Under the pieces are notes generated by a model that saw only the letters and a list, made by a program, of their open reading frames with translations, was not told where the DNA came from and did not search any database. Shown one piece after another: positions 7,518 to 16,623 of a DNA stretch of 64,000 nucleotides. A program made the position numbers and the translations under genes. Origin of the DNA: a bacterium YEK0313 (GTDB taxonomy: Bacteria > Pseudomonadota > Alphaproteobacteria > Rhizobiales > Phreatobacteraceae); NCBI GenBank assembly GCA_000751295.2, contig CCMO02000001.1, positions 310,001 through 374,000 of the forward strand, read 5' to 3'. How positions within the stretch are numbered: position 1 is the first letter of the stretch; every line of letters starts with the position of its first letter.

Positions 7518-8651
7518 ATGCCCGCCGCAGCCCAAGCTGACCTTTCAGGCCTCCTCGTCGTCTCGGTCGAGCAGGCCGTGGCCGCGCCCTATGCGGCGAG
7601 CCGGCTCGCCGATGCTGGCGCGCGGGTGATCAAGATCGAGCGCGAGGAAGGCGATTTCGCGCGCCGCTACGACCGGGCGGTCGATGGCGAGAGCGCCTAT
7701 TTCGTCTGGCTCAACCGCGGCAAGGAATCGGTGGTCATGGATCTCAAGGATCCGGCCGACCAGGCGACCCTCAGGCGGATGATCGCCAAGGCGGACGTGT
7801 TCATCCAGAACCTCGCGCCCGGTGCGCTCGCCCGGCTCGGCCTCGATCCGGACACGCTGCGGCGCGACAATCCCCGGCTGATCACCTGTTCCATTTCCGG
7901 CTATGGCGAGGACGGCCCGCGCAAGGACCTCAAGGCCTATGACCTGCTGGTCCAGGCCGAGACCGGCCTTGCCGAGATCACCGGCGACGGCGCATCACGC
8001 GCACGGGTCGGCGTCTCGGTCTGCGACATCGCCGCGGGCATGACCGCCTTCCAGGCGATCCTGCAGGCGCTGATCGGCCGCTCGGTCACCGGCAAGGGCC
8101 GGCATATCGCCGTGTCGCTGTTCCACGCCCTCGCCGACTGGATGAACGTGCCCTATCTGCAATATGCCTATGGCGGCATCTATCCCGAGCGCTCGGGCCT
8201 CAACCATCCGACCATTGCGCCTTATGGCGCCTATCCCTGCTCCGACGGCAAGCCGATCCTGTTCTCGATCCAGAACGAGCGGGAATGGGCCGCGCTCTGC
8301 GCCAAGGTGCTCGGCGATGCCGCGATCGCCACCGATCCGCGCTTTGCCGACAATGTCGCGCGCGTCGCCAACCGCGCCGCGCTCGATGAGATCATCGTCG
8401 CCGCCTTCGCGACGGCGCCGCGCGAAGCCATCGCCGAACGGCTGGAAGCGGCGAAGATCGCCTATGGCCGGGTCTCCTCGCTCGAAGACCTCAAGAATCA
8501 TCCGCAGAACCTCCACATCGCCGTCGATACGCCGGCCGGGACGAAGCGCATGCTGGCGCCCGGCGCCCTGCACGATCGCGAATTGCCGGCCTTCGGACCG
8601 GTGCCCGCGCTCGGCGCCCACACCGAGGCGGTGAAGCGCGAATTCGGCTGA
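7518..8651 (+). CDS. CaiB/BaiF (class III) CoA-transferase family protein
   Basis: The 377-residue protein carries the class III CoA-transferase fold: N-terminal GLLVVSVEQAVAAPYAASRLADAGARVIKIE, the NRGKESVVMDLKDP stretch, and the active-site region KAYDLLVQAETG with the presumed nucleophile Asp142. Enzymes of this family move CoA between carboxylic acids through an aspartyl-CoA thioester. It follows the reductase operon on the same strand after a 195-bp gap with two hairpins, and converges on the FAH-type gene. A role in activating the dicarboxylic acid left after ring opening (for example a glutarate derivative) fits the context but is inferred. GGAG lies 12 bases before the ATG. Confidence 0.85.
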   Translation: MPAAAQADLSGLLVVSVEQAVAAPYAASRLADAGARVIKIEREEGDFARRYDRAVDGESAYFVWLNRGKESVVMDLKDPADQATLRRMIAKADVFIQNLAPGALARLGLDPDTLRRDNPRLITCSISGYGEDGPRKDLKAYDLLVQAETGLAEITGDGASRARVGVSVCDIAAGMTAFQAILQALIGRSVTGKGRHIAVSLFHALADWMNVPYLQYAYGGIYPERSGLNHPTIAPYGAYPCSDGKPILFSIQNEREWAALCAKVLGDAAIATDPRFADNVARVANRAALDEIIVAAFATAPREAIAERLEAAKIAYGRVSSLEDLKNHPQNLHIAVDTPAGTKRMLAPGALHDRELPAFGPVPALGAHTEAVKREFG

Positions 8652-8742
8652 AGCGGGCGAGCCGCAGCCACGACCGAGGAGGGCCGCGGCCGCGGCGGGA
8701 TTTCGGGCCGCGCCATCCCCGGCGAGAGCCCGGATCCGCGGA

Positions 8743-9732
8743 TCAGGCGGCCTGCCGCCTGACCTCGTTGGCCAGGATGCCGATCTTCTCGACCTCGAGC
8801 TCGATCCGGTCGCCGTCCTCGAGGAACGTCCCGGTCTCGAGGCCGCAGCCATTGCCCACCGTGCCCGATCCGATGAACTCGCCCGGCATCAGCGTCTCGT
8901 CCTTCGACATGTGCGCGATGATCTCCTCGAACGAGTAGAGCATGCCGCTCGTGTCGGAATCGCAGCGCGTCTCGCCGTTGACGCGCGCCTGCATGCGCAG
9001 GCGATAGGGATCGCCGATCTCGTCATAGGTGACGATCCAGGGGCCGAGCACATTGCCGCCGTTGAAGCTCTTGCCCTTGGCGGGCCCGAGCCGTCCCGCC
9101 ATCTCGACGCGCTGCGCGTCGCGGGCCGAGAAGTCGTTGAAGATGGTGAAGCCGAAAATATGGTCCTTCGCCCTGGCGGCGCTGATATCGGTGCCTTTCG
9201 CCTTGGTGATGCAGCCGAATTCCAGTTCGTAGTCCATCACCCTGCTGTATTTCGGCCAGTTCACGACGGAGCCCGGCGCGCCGACGGTGAAGCGGTTGGT
9301 GATGTAGTAGATCGGCACCTGCCGATAGACGTCAGGCAATTCGCCGAGCGGCTCGGCCGCGATGCGCGCGGCCTCGGCCACGTCGCCTTTCGCCAGCGCC
9401 GCCAGCCGCGCGCTGCCGCGCGGGCCCTGGAGAATGTGCAGGGGAAACGACATGGCGTCGCGCATCTGTCGCGGCACCGGCAGCGGCGCCATCAGTTCGA
9501 CACGGCCGACCTCGTGCGAAAGGTCGGCCTCCGCGCCGCGGTCGGCAAAGAGCCGCTGGGCGGCATCGAGCGCCCGGTCGCCGCCATCGATGAGGTCAAG
9601 CATCGATGCGAACGCCGCGCCGTCGATCCCCGCGCGCCCGGCCGCGAGCGCCAGGTCGAACAACCGGCCGTCGCCGTCATGGGCGACGCCCAGCCGCTCG
9701 ACGCCCTGATGCCTGAATGTCCCGAACTTCAT
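8743..9732 (-). CDS. Fumarylacetoacetate hydrolase family protein
   Basis: The 329-residue protein begins MKFGTFRHQGVERLGV, with GGAGG just upstream, and has the FAH C-terminal domain. The metal-binding region DYELEFGC (about residue 170), the FTIFNDFSARDAQ motif and GTVGNGCGLE near the end are typical. Members hydrolyse C-C bonds of diketo acids or decarboxylate/hydrate oxo acids using Mg2+. It is the last gene of the LysR-hyuA-hyuB-Bug operon, 11 bp after the binding-protein gene, so it likely acts on a product of the HyuAB reaction. The length is usual for the longer FAH subfamily. Confidence 0.87.
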   Translation of the reverse strand: MKFGTFRHQGVERLGVAHDGDGRLFDLALAAGRAGIDGAAFASMLDLIDGGDRALDAAQRLFADRGAEADLSHEVGRVELMAPLPVPRQMRDAMSFPLHILQGPRGSARLAALAKGDVAEAARIAAEPLGELPDVYRQVPIYYITNRFTVGAPGSVVNWPKYSRVMDYELEFGCITKAKGTDISAARAKDHIFGFTIFNDFSARDAQRVEMAGRLGPAKGKSFNGGNVLGPWIVTYDEIGDPYRLRMQARVNGETRCDSDTSGMLYSFEEIIAHMSKDETLMPGEFIGSGTVGNGCGLETGTFLEDGDRIELEVEKIGILANEVRRQAA

Positions 9733-9743
9733 GGCCGTCCTCC

Positions 9744-10730
9744 CTACTGCTCGCGCCGGATGCCCATGGCGGCCGCAAGTTCGGCGAACATCTTCACCTC
9801 GCGCTCCATCTGCAGGCGCGCCGCCTGAGGTCCGAGGCCGACGGGCTCCGCGCCGAGTGCCGCCAGGCGGGCGCGCATCGCCGGATCGGCCATCGCCTTG
9901 TCGCACAGGCCGGCGATCTCTTCGACCAGCGGCCGCGGCATTCCCGCCGGGCCCGCCAGTCCGAACCAGGTGTCGGACTGCACGCCGGCCAGGCCCTGCT
10001 CGTCGAAGGTCGGGACGTCGGGCAGGAACGTGGACCGCTTCGGCGTCGCGATGCCCAGCGCCCTGACCGCGCCGGACTGGATGAAGGGGAGAGCGGAGTT
10101 CACCGAGGAGAAGACGAGCGGCAGCTCACCCGCCATGACCGAGCGGATGGAATCGGCCGAGCTGCGGAACGGCACGTGTCGCATGCGGATGCCGGCCGCC
10201 CGCTCCACCATGCCCGCCATCAGATGGACGGTCGTGCCGAGGCCCGACGAGGCATAGGCGATGTCCTCTGGCGGCTTCGCCTTCGCGGCCGCAACGAAGG
10301 CGCGCAGGTCCCGCTCCGGCGCGTCGGCCTTCACGATCATCACGTTGGGCGAGGTCGCGAAGATGGTGATCGGGTCCAGGTCCTTGAGGACGTCGATCGG
10401 CAGGTCCCTCATGACCGATGGCACGATGGTCACGGTCCCCGGCATGCCGAGCAGCATGTGGCCGTCCGGCGCCGACCGGGCGACGACACCGGCCGCGATC
10501 ATGCCGCTGGCACCCGCGCGGTTCTCGATCACGATCGACTGGCCGATCATCGGGCGCAGCCCCTCGGCGAGCAGGCGCGTGGCGACATCGCTCACGCCGC
10601 CCGCGCCGAAGCCGACCAGGATTTGCACGATGCGGCTCGGCCAGGCCTGCGCGATGGCGCCACCGCCACTCGCCATGAGCGCGGCCCCGGCGCCCAGCAC
10701 GGTCCGCCTGCTGATTCCCATCCTGTCCAT
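9744..10730 (-). CDS. Bug/TctC-type periplasmic solute-binding protein, Tat signal
   Basis: The 328-residue product starts at the ATG with GGGAGG upstream, giving MDRMGISRRTVLG, a twin-arginine-type signal followed by a hydrophobic stretch and AIAQA cleavage region. The mature part has the tripartite tricarboxylate receptor signature: WPSRIVQILVGFGAGGVSD, ENRAGASGMIAAGVVA, and the APDGHMLLG motif. Such proteins capture carboxylates in the periplasm; no TctA/TctB membrane partner is present in the window. It lies between hyuB and the FAH gene, so it probably supplies the substrate of this operon. Confidence 0.9.
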   Translation of the reverse strand: MDRMGISRRTVLGAGAALMASGGGAIAQAWPSRIVQILVGFGAGGVSDVATRLLAEGLRPMIGQSIVIENRAGASGMIAAGVVARSAPDGHMLLGMPGTVTIVPSVMRDLPIDVLKDLDPITIFATSPNVMIVKADAPERDLRAFVAAAKAKPPEDIAYASSGLGTTVHLMAGMVERAAGIRMRHVPFRSSADSIRSVMAGELPLVFSSVNSALPFIQSGAVRALGIATPKRSTFLPDVPTFDEQGLAGVQSDTWFGLAGPAGMPRPLVEEIAGLCDKAMADPAMRARLAALGAEPVGLGPQAARLQMEREVKMFAELAAAMGIRREQ

Positions 10731-10756
10731 GTCATTCCCTCCCATGTTTGTCGTTT

Positions 10757-12520
10757 TCATTGCTGTGCTAGAGCCGCCCGTCGTTCGCGGGTGGCTTCCC
10801 TATCCAGCACGCCGGCCGCATCGACAATGACGCCATAGGCTTCCGCCGCATGGGCTGACGTCACATAGCCGGCCTCGACATCCGCCAGCACACGCTCGAT
10901 CTCGCGTTCGTGCGCTGGCCCGTAGCCGCCTCCCCCGCCCGAGACGATGAGCAGGCGGTCGCCGGCCTCGAGGCTGAACGTGCCCTTCCAGGCGCGCGTC
11001 GTCTCGCCGCCGGCGCGGATGATCTCGACGAAGCAGGTTGCGCCGGCCTGGCCGCCCGCCAATCCCCAGGGCGGGCACTGGCCGCGTTCGAATTTGAGGC
11101 TCACCTTGCAGGGCGCGAGGATGCGGTAGCGCTTCTCGACGCCGAGGCCGCCGCGGCGCCGGCCGGCGCCACCGCTGTCGGGACGCAGCGCCTTCGACAG
11201 GAGCAGGAACGGATAGAGCGCCTCCTGCATTTCGGCGGGAATGTCGGGCACGTCGCCATGGGCATTCGAGCGCAGCGGAAAGGCGCCGTCCTCGTCGACC
11301 GTGGCGCCCCAGCCGCCCGTCGCCGTATCGAGATTGGCGAACAGTTCGCCGCTGCGGGGCAGACGGCCGAAGAAGGTGTGCACGCCATAGGTGCCGTGAT
11401 GGGCGGCCGCGACATGGTCCGGCAGGGCGTCACCCAGCGCCTTCAGGATGGTATCGACGACGGTCGGGATGGTGTTGCCGGAGCCGCCGATCGGCGCATC
11501 CGCGCTGGCGGTGAGGAAGGTGCCGTCGGGCGCCTCGACCTCCAGGAGGTCGAAGTCGCCCTGGTTCACCGGCTCCTGCGGCGTCAGCACGTATTTTGCC
11601 GCGATGCGGGCGGCGGCGACCGCGCCGCCATTGCGGCCGGCATTCGAGGGCCCGGCCATCTGCGGCCCGAGGCCGGAGAGGTCGACCGTCATGCGCCCGT
11701 CGGCGGCGTGCACCGCGACGCGGATCGGCACGCGCACGCCCTTCTCGCCGTCGAGGAAGCTCTCGGCGACATGCAGGCCCGGCTTCGCCGCAGCGATCAC
11801 GGCCGCGGCGGCGGCCCGCGCCTGCGTCCGCATGGTCGCCAGCGTCGCCCGCACCAGTGGCGCGCCCCTGCGCCGCAGGATGTCCAGCATGAGATCGCGC
11901 CCGAGCAGGCAGCCGGCAAGCTGCGCCTCGAGATCGCCGAGAAGGAGGCGCGGGAAGCGGCTGTTGGCCGCGCAGAGCCGGAAGACGTCCTCGATCCGCC
12001 GTCCGCGGTCGAGCAGGCGCATGCAGGGCAGTTGCAGGCCTTCCTGCCAGACGTCGGTGGTCTCCGTGCCGGTGCTGGAGCCGGGCGTCGATCCACCGAC
12101 ATCGATCCAGTGCACGAGGACGCAGAAGAAGCCGAGCAGCGGGCCGTTGGCCTCGCCGCCTTCGCGGACGGGCGTGAGCAGGACCACGTTGTTGAGATGC
12201 TGGCCAAGCGTCGCCGGCGAGTTGGTCAGCACGGCGTCGCCGTGCAGGAGCGCATCGGCGCCGTGGATCGCGAGCGCCTCGCGCACGCCCGTGCCGAGCG
12301 CATTGGCGACGAAGATCGGCAGGCTGCCGCGCGACTGGGCGACCAGCGCGCCCTCCGCATCGACCAGCCCGACCGAATAGTCCTTGTATTCCTGGACGAG
12401 CGGGCTGAAGGCGCTGCGTTCGATGTTGCGTTCGATCTGGTTCGGGATCGACAGGATTTCGTGGCGCAGGATCTCGATCTCGATCGGATCGGAACCGGCT
12501 TCGGCGAGAGCGTCGCTCAT
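10757..12520 (-). CDS. hyuB: Hydantoinase B/5-oxoprolinase-type subunit
   Basis: The 587-residue protein matches HyuB/acetone-carboxylase beta-type subunits. It begins DPIEIEILRHEILSIPNQIERNIERSAFSPLVQEYKDYSVGLVD, contains SLPIFVANALGTGVREAL, the HLNNVVLLTP region, and the late glycine-rich GGAGRRRGGLGVEKRY and VSGGGGGYG segments. With HyuA it forms an ATP-dependent amidohydrolase acting on cyclic amides such as hydantoins or 5-oxoproline, or in some cases a carboxylase. It starts 10 bp after hyuA ends. The neighbouring reductase pathway would yield a cyclic lactam (6-oxo-tetrahydronicotinate), which makes a lactamase role attractive but unproven. Confidence 0.88.
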   Translation of the reverse strand: MSDALAEAGSDPIEIEILRHEILSIPNQIERNIERSAFSPLVQEYKDYSVGLVDAEGALVAQSRGSLPIFVANALGTGVREALAIHGADALLHGDAVLTNSPATLGQHLNNVVLLTPVREGGEANGPLLGFFCVLVHWIDVGGSTPGSSTGTETTDVWQEGLQLPCMRLLDRGRRIEDVFRLCAANSRFPRLLLGDLEAQLAGCLLGRDLMLDILRRRGAPLVRATLATMRTQARAAAAAVIAAAKPGLHVAESFLDGEKGVRVPIRVAVHAADGRMTVDLSGLGPQMAGPSNAGRNGGAVAAARIAAKYVLTPQEPVNQGDFDLLEVEAPDGTFLTASADAPIGGSGNTIPTVVDTILKALGDALPDHVAAAHHGTYGVHTFFGRLPRSGELFANLDTATGGWGATVDEDGAFPLRSNAHGDVPDIPAEMQEALYPFLLLSKALRPDSGGAGRRRGGLGVEKRYRILAPCKVSLKFERGQCPPWGLAGGQAGATCFVEIIRAGGETTRAWKGTFSLEAGDRLLIVSGGGGGYGPAHEREIERVLADVEAGYVTSAHAAEAYGVIVDAAGVLDREATRERRAALAQQ

Positions 12521-12530
12521 GATCGGCTCC

Positions 12531-14597
12531 TCAATCCTGTCCGATGGAAATGGTGATCTCGCCGAGCGCTCCGACGACCGCCGTATCGCCCTCGCCGATC
12601 AGCAGCGTCGAGCTGTATTCCTCGACGACGGCCGGCCCGGCGATCGCAAAGCCGGCCGGCAGGTCGCCGCGGCGCCAGACCGGGGCATCAACGAAGCCGC
12701 GCGAGCGCACATGGAGCCGCCGCATCTCATGGCGCGGCGCGCGGTCCGCCGGCGCAGGCAGAACGGCGAGAGCCGACAGGGCCGGACGCGGCGCATCGCC
12801 CTGCGCGATCACCCGCAGGCCCACCACTTCGGGCGAGAAATCCTGGCCGAGGACACGTCCGAAGCGCTTGGCATAGGTCGTCTCGAAGGCAGCGCGCAGC
12901 GTCTCCGCCGACGGGGCGCCATCGAAGCCGACCGTGACGGTATGGCGCTGGCCGCGGTAGCGCATGTCGGCCTGCCAGGCGAGCGTCGCCTGCTCGCTGC
13001 CGAATTCGCGCGCCGCGGCCTCCCGCGCCTCGCTTTCCAGCTCCCGGTGCACCTCAGCCAGCGCGGTCATGCCCTCCGCCGAGAGATCGGCGACGAGCGT
13101 GCGCGCAAGATCGATGCGCGCCTGGGCCAGCAGCATGCCGACGGCCGAGAAATTGCCCGGCTGCGGGGGCACGACCACGGTGCGGATGCCGAGCTGGCGC
13201 GCGAGTTCCGCGCCGAAGATCGGGCCGCCGCCACCGAACACCAGCAGCGCGAAGTCGCGCACGTCATGCCCGCGCGCGACGGTGATCTCCTTGATCGCGC
13301 CGGCCATCAGGGTCGTCGCGAGGTCGAGGACGCCGCGTGCGACACGCGTCGTGGCCGCGGCGTCGCAGCCATAGCCGAGCGGTTCGCCGACGCGCTCGCC
13401 GATGGCGCGGAGGGCTGCGTCGCGGTCGAGCCGGAGCTGCCCGCCCAGGAACGAGCCGTGCCCGATGCGGCCGAGCGCGAGATTGGCGTCGGTGACGGTC
13501 GGCTCCACGCCGCCGCGGCCGAAGCAGGCCGGCCCTGGTTCCGAGCCGGCGCTCTCCGGGCCGACGCGCAGCCGGCCCTGGGCATCGACCCAGGCGATCG
13601 AGCCGCCGCCGGCGCCGACCTCGACGATATCGAGGACCGGGCTGCGGATCGGGAAGCCCTGTTCGTAGCCGCCGACCCAATAGGTCTGCTGCACGTCGAA
13701 CTCGCCCTTCTCGACCAGCGCGCATTTGGCCGTGGTGCCGCCCATGTCGAAGGCGACGACGCGCTCGAGGCCGAGGCTGCGGGCATATTCTGCCGCGGCG
13801 ATCACGCCTCCGATCGGACCGGACTCGACCAGCGACACCGGTCGCTCGACGGATGCGTCGAACGGCATGATGCCGCCGTTCGACCCCATCATGGCAAAGC
13901 TGCCGGCAAACCCTTCGCCGGAGAGCCGCTTCGAGAAGCCCTCGACATAGCGGGCGATGGCCGGGCCGACATAGGCATTGGCGGCAGCGGTCGAGGAGCG
14001 TTCGTATTCGAACCATTCGCGCGACAGCGCGGTCGCCGCGGTGACGTAGACGCCCGGCAGCCGCGCCTTCAGAAGCGCCGCGACCCGCTGTTCGTGGGCC
14101 GGGTTCGCATAGGCGTTCAGCAGGGCGACCGCGACGGCCTGCACGTCCGCCGCCTTCAGCGCGGCGGCGAGCGCCTCGATCTCCTCCTCCTCCGCCAGCG
14201 CCTCGATCACCGTTCCATCCGAACCGATGCGCTCGGTCACCTCGAAGCGCAGGGCTCGCGGAACCAGCGGTGGCTGACGCCGGCGCCGGGTGTCGAAGGG
14301 CACCGGGCGGTTGCCGCGGCCGATCTCCAGGACGTCCCGAAAGCCGCGCGTCGCGACCAGCGCAACCCGCGCGCCGCGGCGCTGGAGGAAGGCGTTGATG
14401 ACATGGGTCGTGCCGTGGCGCAGCCAGGCCGCCTCGGCCGCCGTCCCTTTCGCCTCCGCTATGCCGGCGACGACGCCATCGACCAGATGGCCATAGGTCG
14501 TCAGCGTCTTGCCGAAACGGATATGACCGGCCTCGGTGTCGTAGACGGTCACGTCGGTGAACGTCCCGCCGGTATCGGCGGTGATGAACTGCGGCAC
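12531..14597 (-). CDS. hyuA: Hydantoinase A/5-oxoprolinase-type ATP-binding subunit
   Basis: The 688-residue protein has the N-terminal hydantoinase/oxoprolinase motif ITADTGGTFTDVTVYD, the HGTTHVINAFLQRRGARVALVAT segment, and the ASKHA-type nucleotide site VVAFDMGGTTAKCALV around residue 290, followed by GAGGGSIAWVD and FGGGGPIFGAELARQLG. It couples ATP hydrolysis to cyclic amide opening together with HyuB. I chose the GTG at 14597 because GGAGG lies five bases upstream and the conserved motif begins within a few residues; longer frames run back through the LysR gene. A perfect palindrome about 82-100 bp upstream suggests control by the adjacent LysR protein. Confidence 0.88.
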   Translation of the reverse strand: MPQFITADTGGTFTDVTVYDTEAGHIRFGKTLTTYGHLVDGVVAGIAEAKGTAAEAAWLRHGTTHVINAFLQRRGARVALVATRGFRDVLEIGRGNRPVPFDTRRRRQPPLVPRALRFEVTERIGSDGTVIEALAEEEEIEALAAALKAADVQAVAVALLNAYANPAHEQRVAALLKARLPGVYVTAATALSREWFEYERSSTAAANAYVGPAIARYVEGFSKRLSGEGFAGSFAMMGSNGGIMPFDASVERPVSLVESGPIGGVIAAAEYARSLGLERVVAFDMGGTTAKCALVEKGEFDVQQTYWVGGYEQGFPIRSPVLDIVEVGAGGGSIAWVDAQGRLRVGPESAGSEPGPACFGRGGVEPTVTDANLALGRIGHGSFLGGQLRLDRDAALRAIGERVGEPLGYGCDAAATTRVARGVLDLATTLMAGAIKEITVARGHDVRDFALLVFGGGGPIFGAELARQLGIRTVVVPPQPGNFSAVGMLLAQARIDLARTLVADLSAEGMTALAEVHRELESEAREAAAREFGSEQATLAWQADMRYRGQRHTVTVGFDGAPSAETLRAAFETTYAKRFGRVLGQDFSPEVVGLRVIAQGDAPRPALSALAVLPAPADRAPRHEMRRLHVRSRGFVDAPVWRRGDLPAGFAIAGPAVVEEYSSTLLIGEGDTAVVGALGEITISIGQD

Positions 14598-14678
14598 CCC
14601 GGACCTCCCCGTTGCTTCTGCCGGCCGTAGACTGCGGCAGGGATCGGAACCGGAATAGGGAGCGAGGACGATCGACGT

Positions 14679-14697
14679 TCGTGCAGAATCTGCACGA
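14679..14697 (-). promoter_or_regulatory. Probable LysR-type operator upstream of hyuA
   Basis: TCGTGCAGAATCTGCACGA is a perfect palindrome with 9-bp arms around a single central base. Its core TGCAGAATCTGCA is a T-N11-A box, the standard recognition form of LysR regulators. It lies in the 109-bp gap between the LysR gene and hyuA, 82 bp before the hyuA GTG. Binding by that regulator is inferred. Confidence 0.6.
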
Positions 14698-14706
14698 CTG
14701 AAGCGT

Positions 14707-15621
14707 CTAGCGGTGATTGCTGCGATGAAGCGCCAGCAGTTCGTGCGCGATATGATCGGCCAGGAGCCGCGTGCGCAGCGGCACGCTGCGATGGGCGACC
14801 AGCACCCACATGGCCGGCGGGTCGCCGTCGGCATAGACCGAGCGCATGTCCGGCAGGAGCTCGACCAGCCGGCCGTCGGCGATGGGCTGGCGCACGAGCG
14901 AGTCCGACAGCCGCGCAATGCCGATGCCGGCGACCGCCAGCTCCAGCAGCATGGTCCAGCTGTCGCAGGCCATGTATGAGTGGATGCGCTGGGCGTGGAG
15001 CGTCCCGTCCGCCGCCTCGAAGGTCCATTCCGACGGCTCGCTCACCGTATGGGTCAGGCAGAGGTGCCGCGCGACCTCGGCCGGGGTCCGGGGCGCGGGG
15101 CAGGAGGCGAGATAGGACGGCGCGGCGACCAACCGCCGGCTGTATTCATAGATCCGGCGGCCGATCAGATCGGCGTCGGGGCGCCGTCCCGCATGCACCG
15201 CGAGGTCGCAGGCGCCGTCGAGCAGCCGGGCCGGTTCCTGCGCGATGGAGACGGCGACGCGAATCTCGGGCTGGCGTCTTGCGAAGCTTGCGAGGATCGC
15301 CGGCAAATAGGCGGAGGCGGCATAGTCGTTGGTCGCCAGCCGCACCAGGCCCGCCGCCTGCCCCTGCATGGCGCCGATCTCGTCGCGCACGCGGCCCCAG
15401 TCGACGAGCGCCGAACGGGCCCAGGCCAGCAGCGCCTCGCCCGCCTCGGTCGGCGCCAGCGAGCGTGTCGTCCGCAGCAGGAGCTTGGCGCCCATCGTCT
15501 TTTCGAGCGCGGCGATGCGGCGGCTCGCCATGGAGGGCGACAGCCCGCATTCCCTGGCCGCCGGCGCGATGCCACCGCGATCGACGGCGGCACACAGCAA
15601 GCGAAAATCGTCGAGATCCAT
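14707..15621 (-). CDS. LysR-family transcriptional regulator
   Basis: The 304-residue protein starts MDLDDFRLLCAAVDRGG and has the N-terminal winged helix with LSPSMASRRIAALEKTMGAKLLLRTTRSLAPTEAG, then a periplasmic-binding-protein-like effector domain to the end. It is of the CrgA/AaeR-type group with a W-D-R-V linker helix (LVDWGRVRDEIGAM). Unusually for the class it is co-directional with, and upstream of, the hyuAB-Bug-FAH genes rather than divergent. The T-N11-A palindrome just downstream of its stop is the obvious candidate target. The ATG at 15621 was preferred over longer starts because the HTH begins immediately. Confidence 0.9.
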   Translation of the reverse strand: MDLDDFRLLCAAVDRGGIAPAARECGLSPSMASRRIAALEKTMGAKLLLRTTRSLAPTEAGEALLAWARSALVDWGRVRDEIGAMQGQAAGLVRLATNDYAASAYLPAILASFARRQPEIRVAVSIAQEPARLLDGACDLAVHAGRRPDADLIGRRIYEYSRRLVAAPSYLASCPAPRTPAEVARHLCLTHTVSEPSEWTFEAADGTLHAQRIHSYMACDSWTMLLELAVAGIGIARLSDSLVRQPIADGRLVELLPDMRSVYADGDPPAMWVLVAHRSVPLRTRLLADHIAHELLALHRSNHR

Positions 15622-15876
15622 GACATGCCCTGCCCCAAGGCGCTCGGCGAGCGCAAGCTGACGATGTTCTACGCGCAGACATGGATTGCCGGCGAGCCTT
15701 TCATGGCCGCGGCGCCCCGCGGCCCCATGTCCCGACGGCACGCTCGATCTGCGGCCACATCGGCGAGCGTTGACAGCTTCCGTCGTCTGGGCGAGGCTTG
15801 CCGCGCTGTGTAGGGCGCACCGGTGCGACGTCGAAAGGGCCATGCCCGCCTACGATCCCACGACACAGTTGCGCCC

Positions 15877-16524
15877 ATGCCGAACCTCGAAAACCTCCGA
15901 AAGCAGGCCAAGCAATATCTGCGCTGGCACCGTGAGCGCCATTTTCCGGTGGCCGCGGAGATCCGAGCGGCCCTGCCGCGTTATGCCGGGCTCGACGATG
16001 CCGGCATCTTGGCAGCGCCGTTCAAGCTCGGCGACGCGCAGGAACTGGTGGCTCGCCGGGCTGGGTTCGAGAGCTGGGAGGCGCTCAAGGCAGGAGCCCG
16101 TTCCATGGCCGATCGCGATCAACAGCCCGCCATGCCTCCCGTCCTCACGTCGACCGCAGCCCAATTGTTCGTCGCCGACATCAAGGCCTCATGCGCCTTC
16201 TTCACGGACAAGCTCGGCTTCGCCGTCGATTTCGTCTACGGCGACCCGCCCTTCTACGGCCAGGTCCGGCGCGACAGCGCCCTCATCGCCCTGCGGCGCG
16301 TCTGCGAGCCGGTCTTCGTCGGCGATGTCAGGGCGCGCGAGCATCTCCTCTCCGCCGCGATCACCGTCGACACGGCGGACGAGATCAAGCAGCTCTTCCT
16401 GACCTTCCAGGCCGCGGGCGTGCCGTTCCACCAGCCGCTCCGCAAGGAGCCCTGGGGCGCGAGGACCTTCATCGTCCTGGATCCGGACGGCAACCTGATC
16501 CTGTTCGCCGGCCCGGGCGCATGA
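15877..16524 (+). CDS. VOC (glyoxalase/bleomycin-resistance) protein with N-terminal helical extension
   Basis: The 215-residue protein has two parts. Residues 1-75 (NLENLRKQAKQYLRWHRERHFPVAAEIRAALPRY, then DAQELVARRAGFESWEALKAG) form a helical segment that I have seen attached to glyoxalase-like proteins in Rhizobiales and to ankyrin proteins. Residues 90-215 are a VOC domain: AAQLFVADIKASCAFFTDKLGFAVDFVYGDPPFYGQVRRD to GARTFIVLDPDGNLILFAGP. The substrate is unknown; VOC members include dioxygenases, glyoxalases and drug-binding proteins. It is divergent from the LysR gene across 255 bp. The ATG at 15877 was chosen because conservation starts there, although the ribosome site is weak. Confidence 0.85.
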   Translation: MPNLENLRKQAKQYLRWHRERHFPVAAEIRAALPRYAGLDDAGILAAPFKLGDAQELVARRAGFESWEALKAGARSMADRDQQPAMPPVLTSTAAQLFVADIKASCAFFTDKLGFAVDFVYGDPPFYGQVRRDSALIALRRVCEPVFVGDVRAREHLLSAAITVDTADEIKQLFLTFQAAGVPFHQPLRKEPWGARTFIVLDPDGNLILFAGPGA

Positions 16525-16623
16525 AGGCGCCGCACCGGCGCAGGCGAGACTGGCGGCATTGTCGGGTGCGATGCGCCCCTCGAGGACCGGACGCCGCGCC
16601 GGAGGGCTGTCGTGCGTGGCAGA

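Noticed and set aside
12384..14630. Plus-strand open frame of 748 codons opposite hyuA
   Set aside because: The hyuA frame has the full hydantoinase A motif set; the opposite frame is Arg/Ala/Asp-rich without conserved features.
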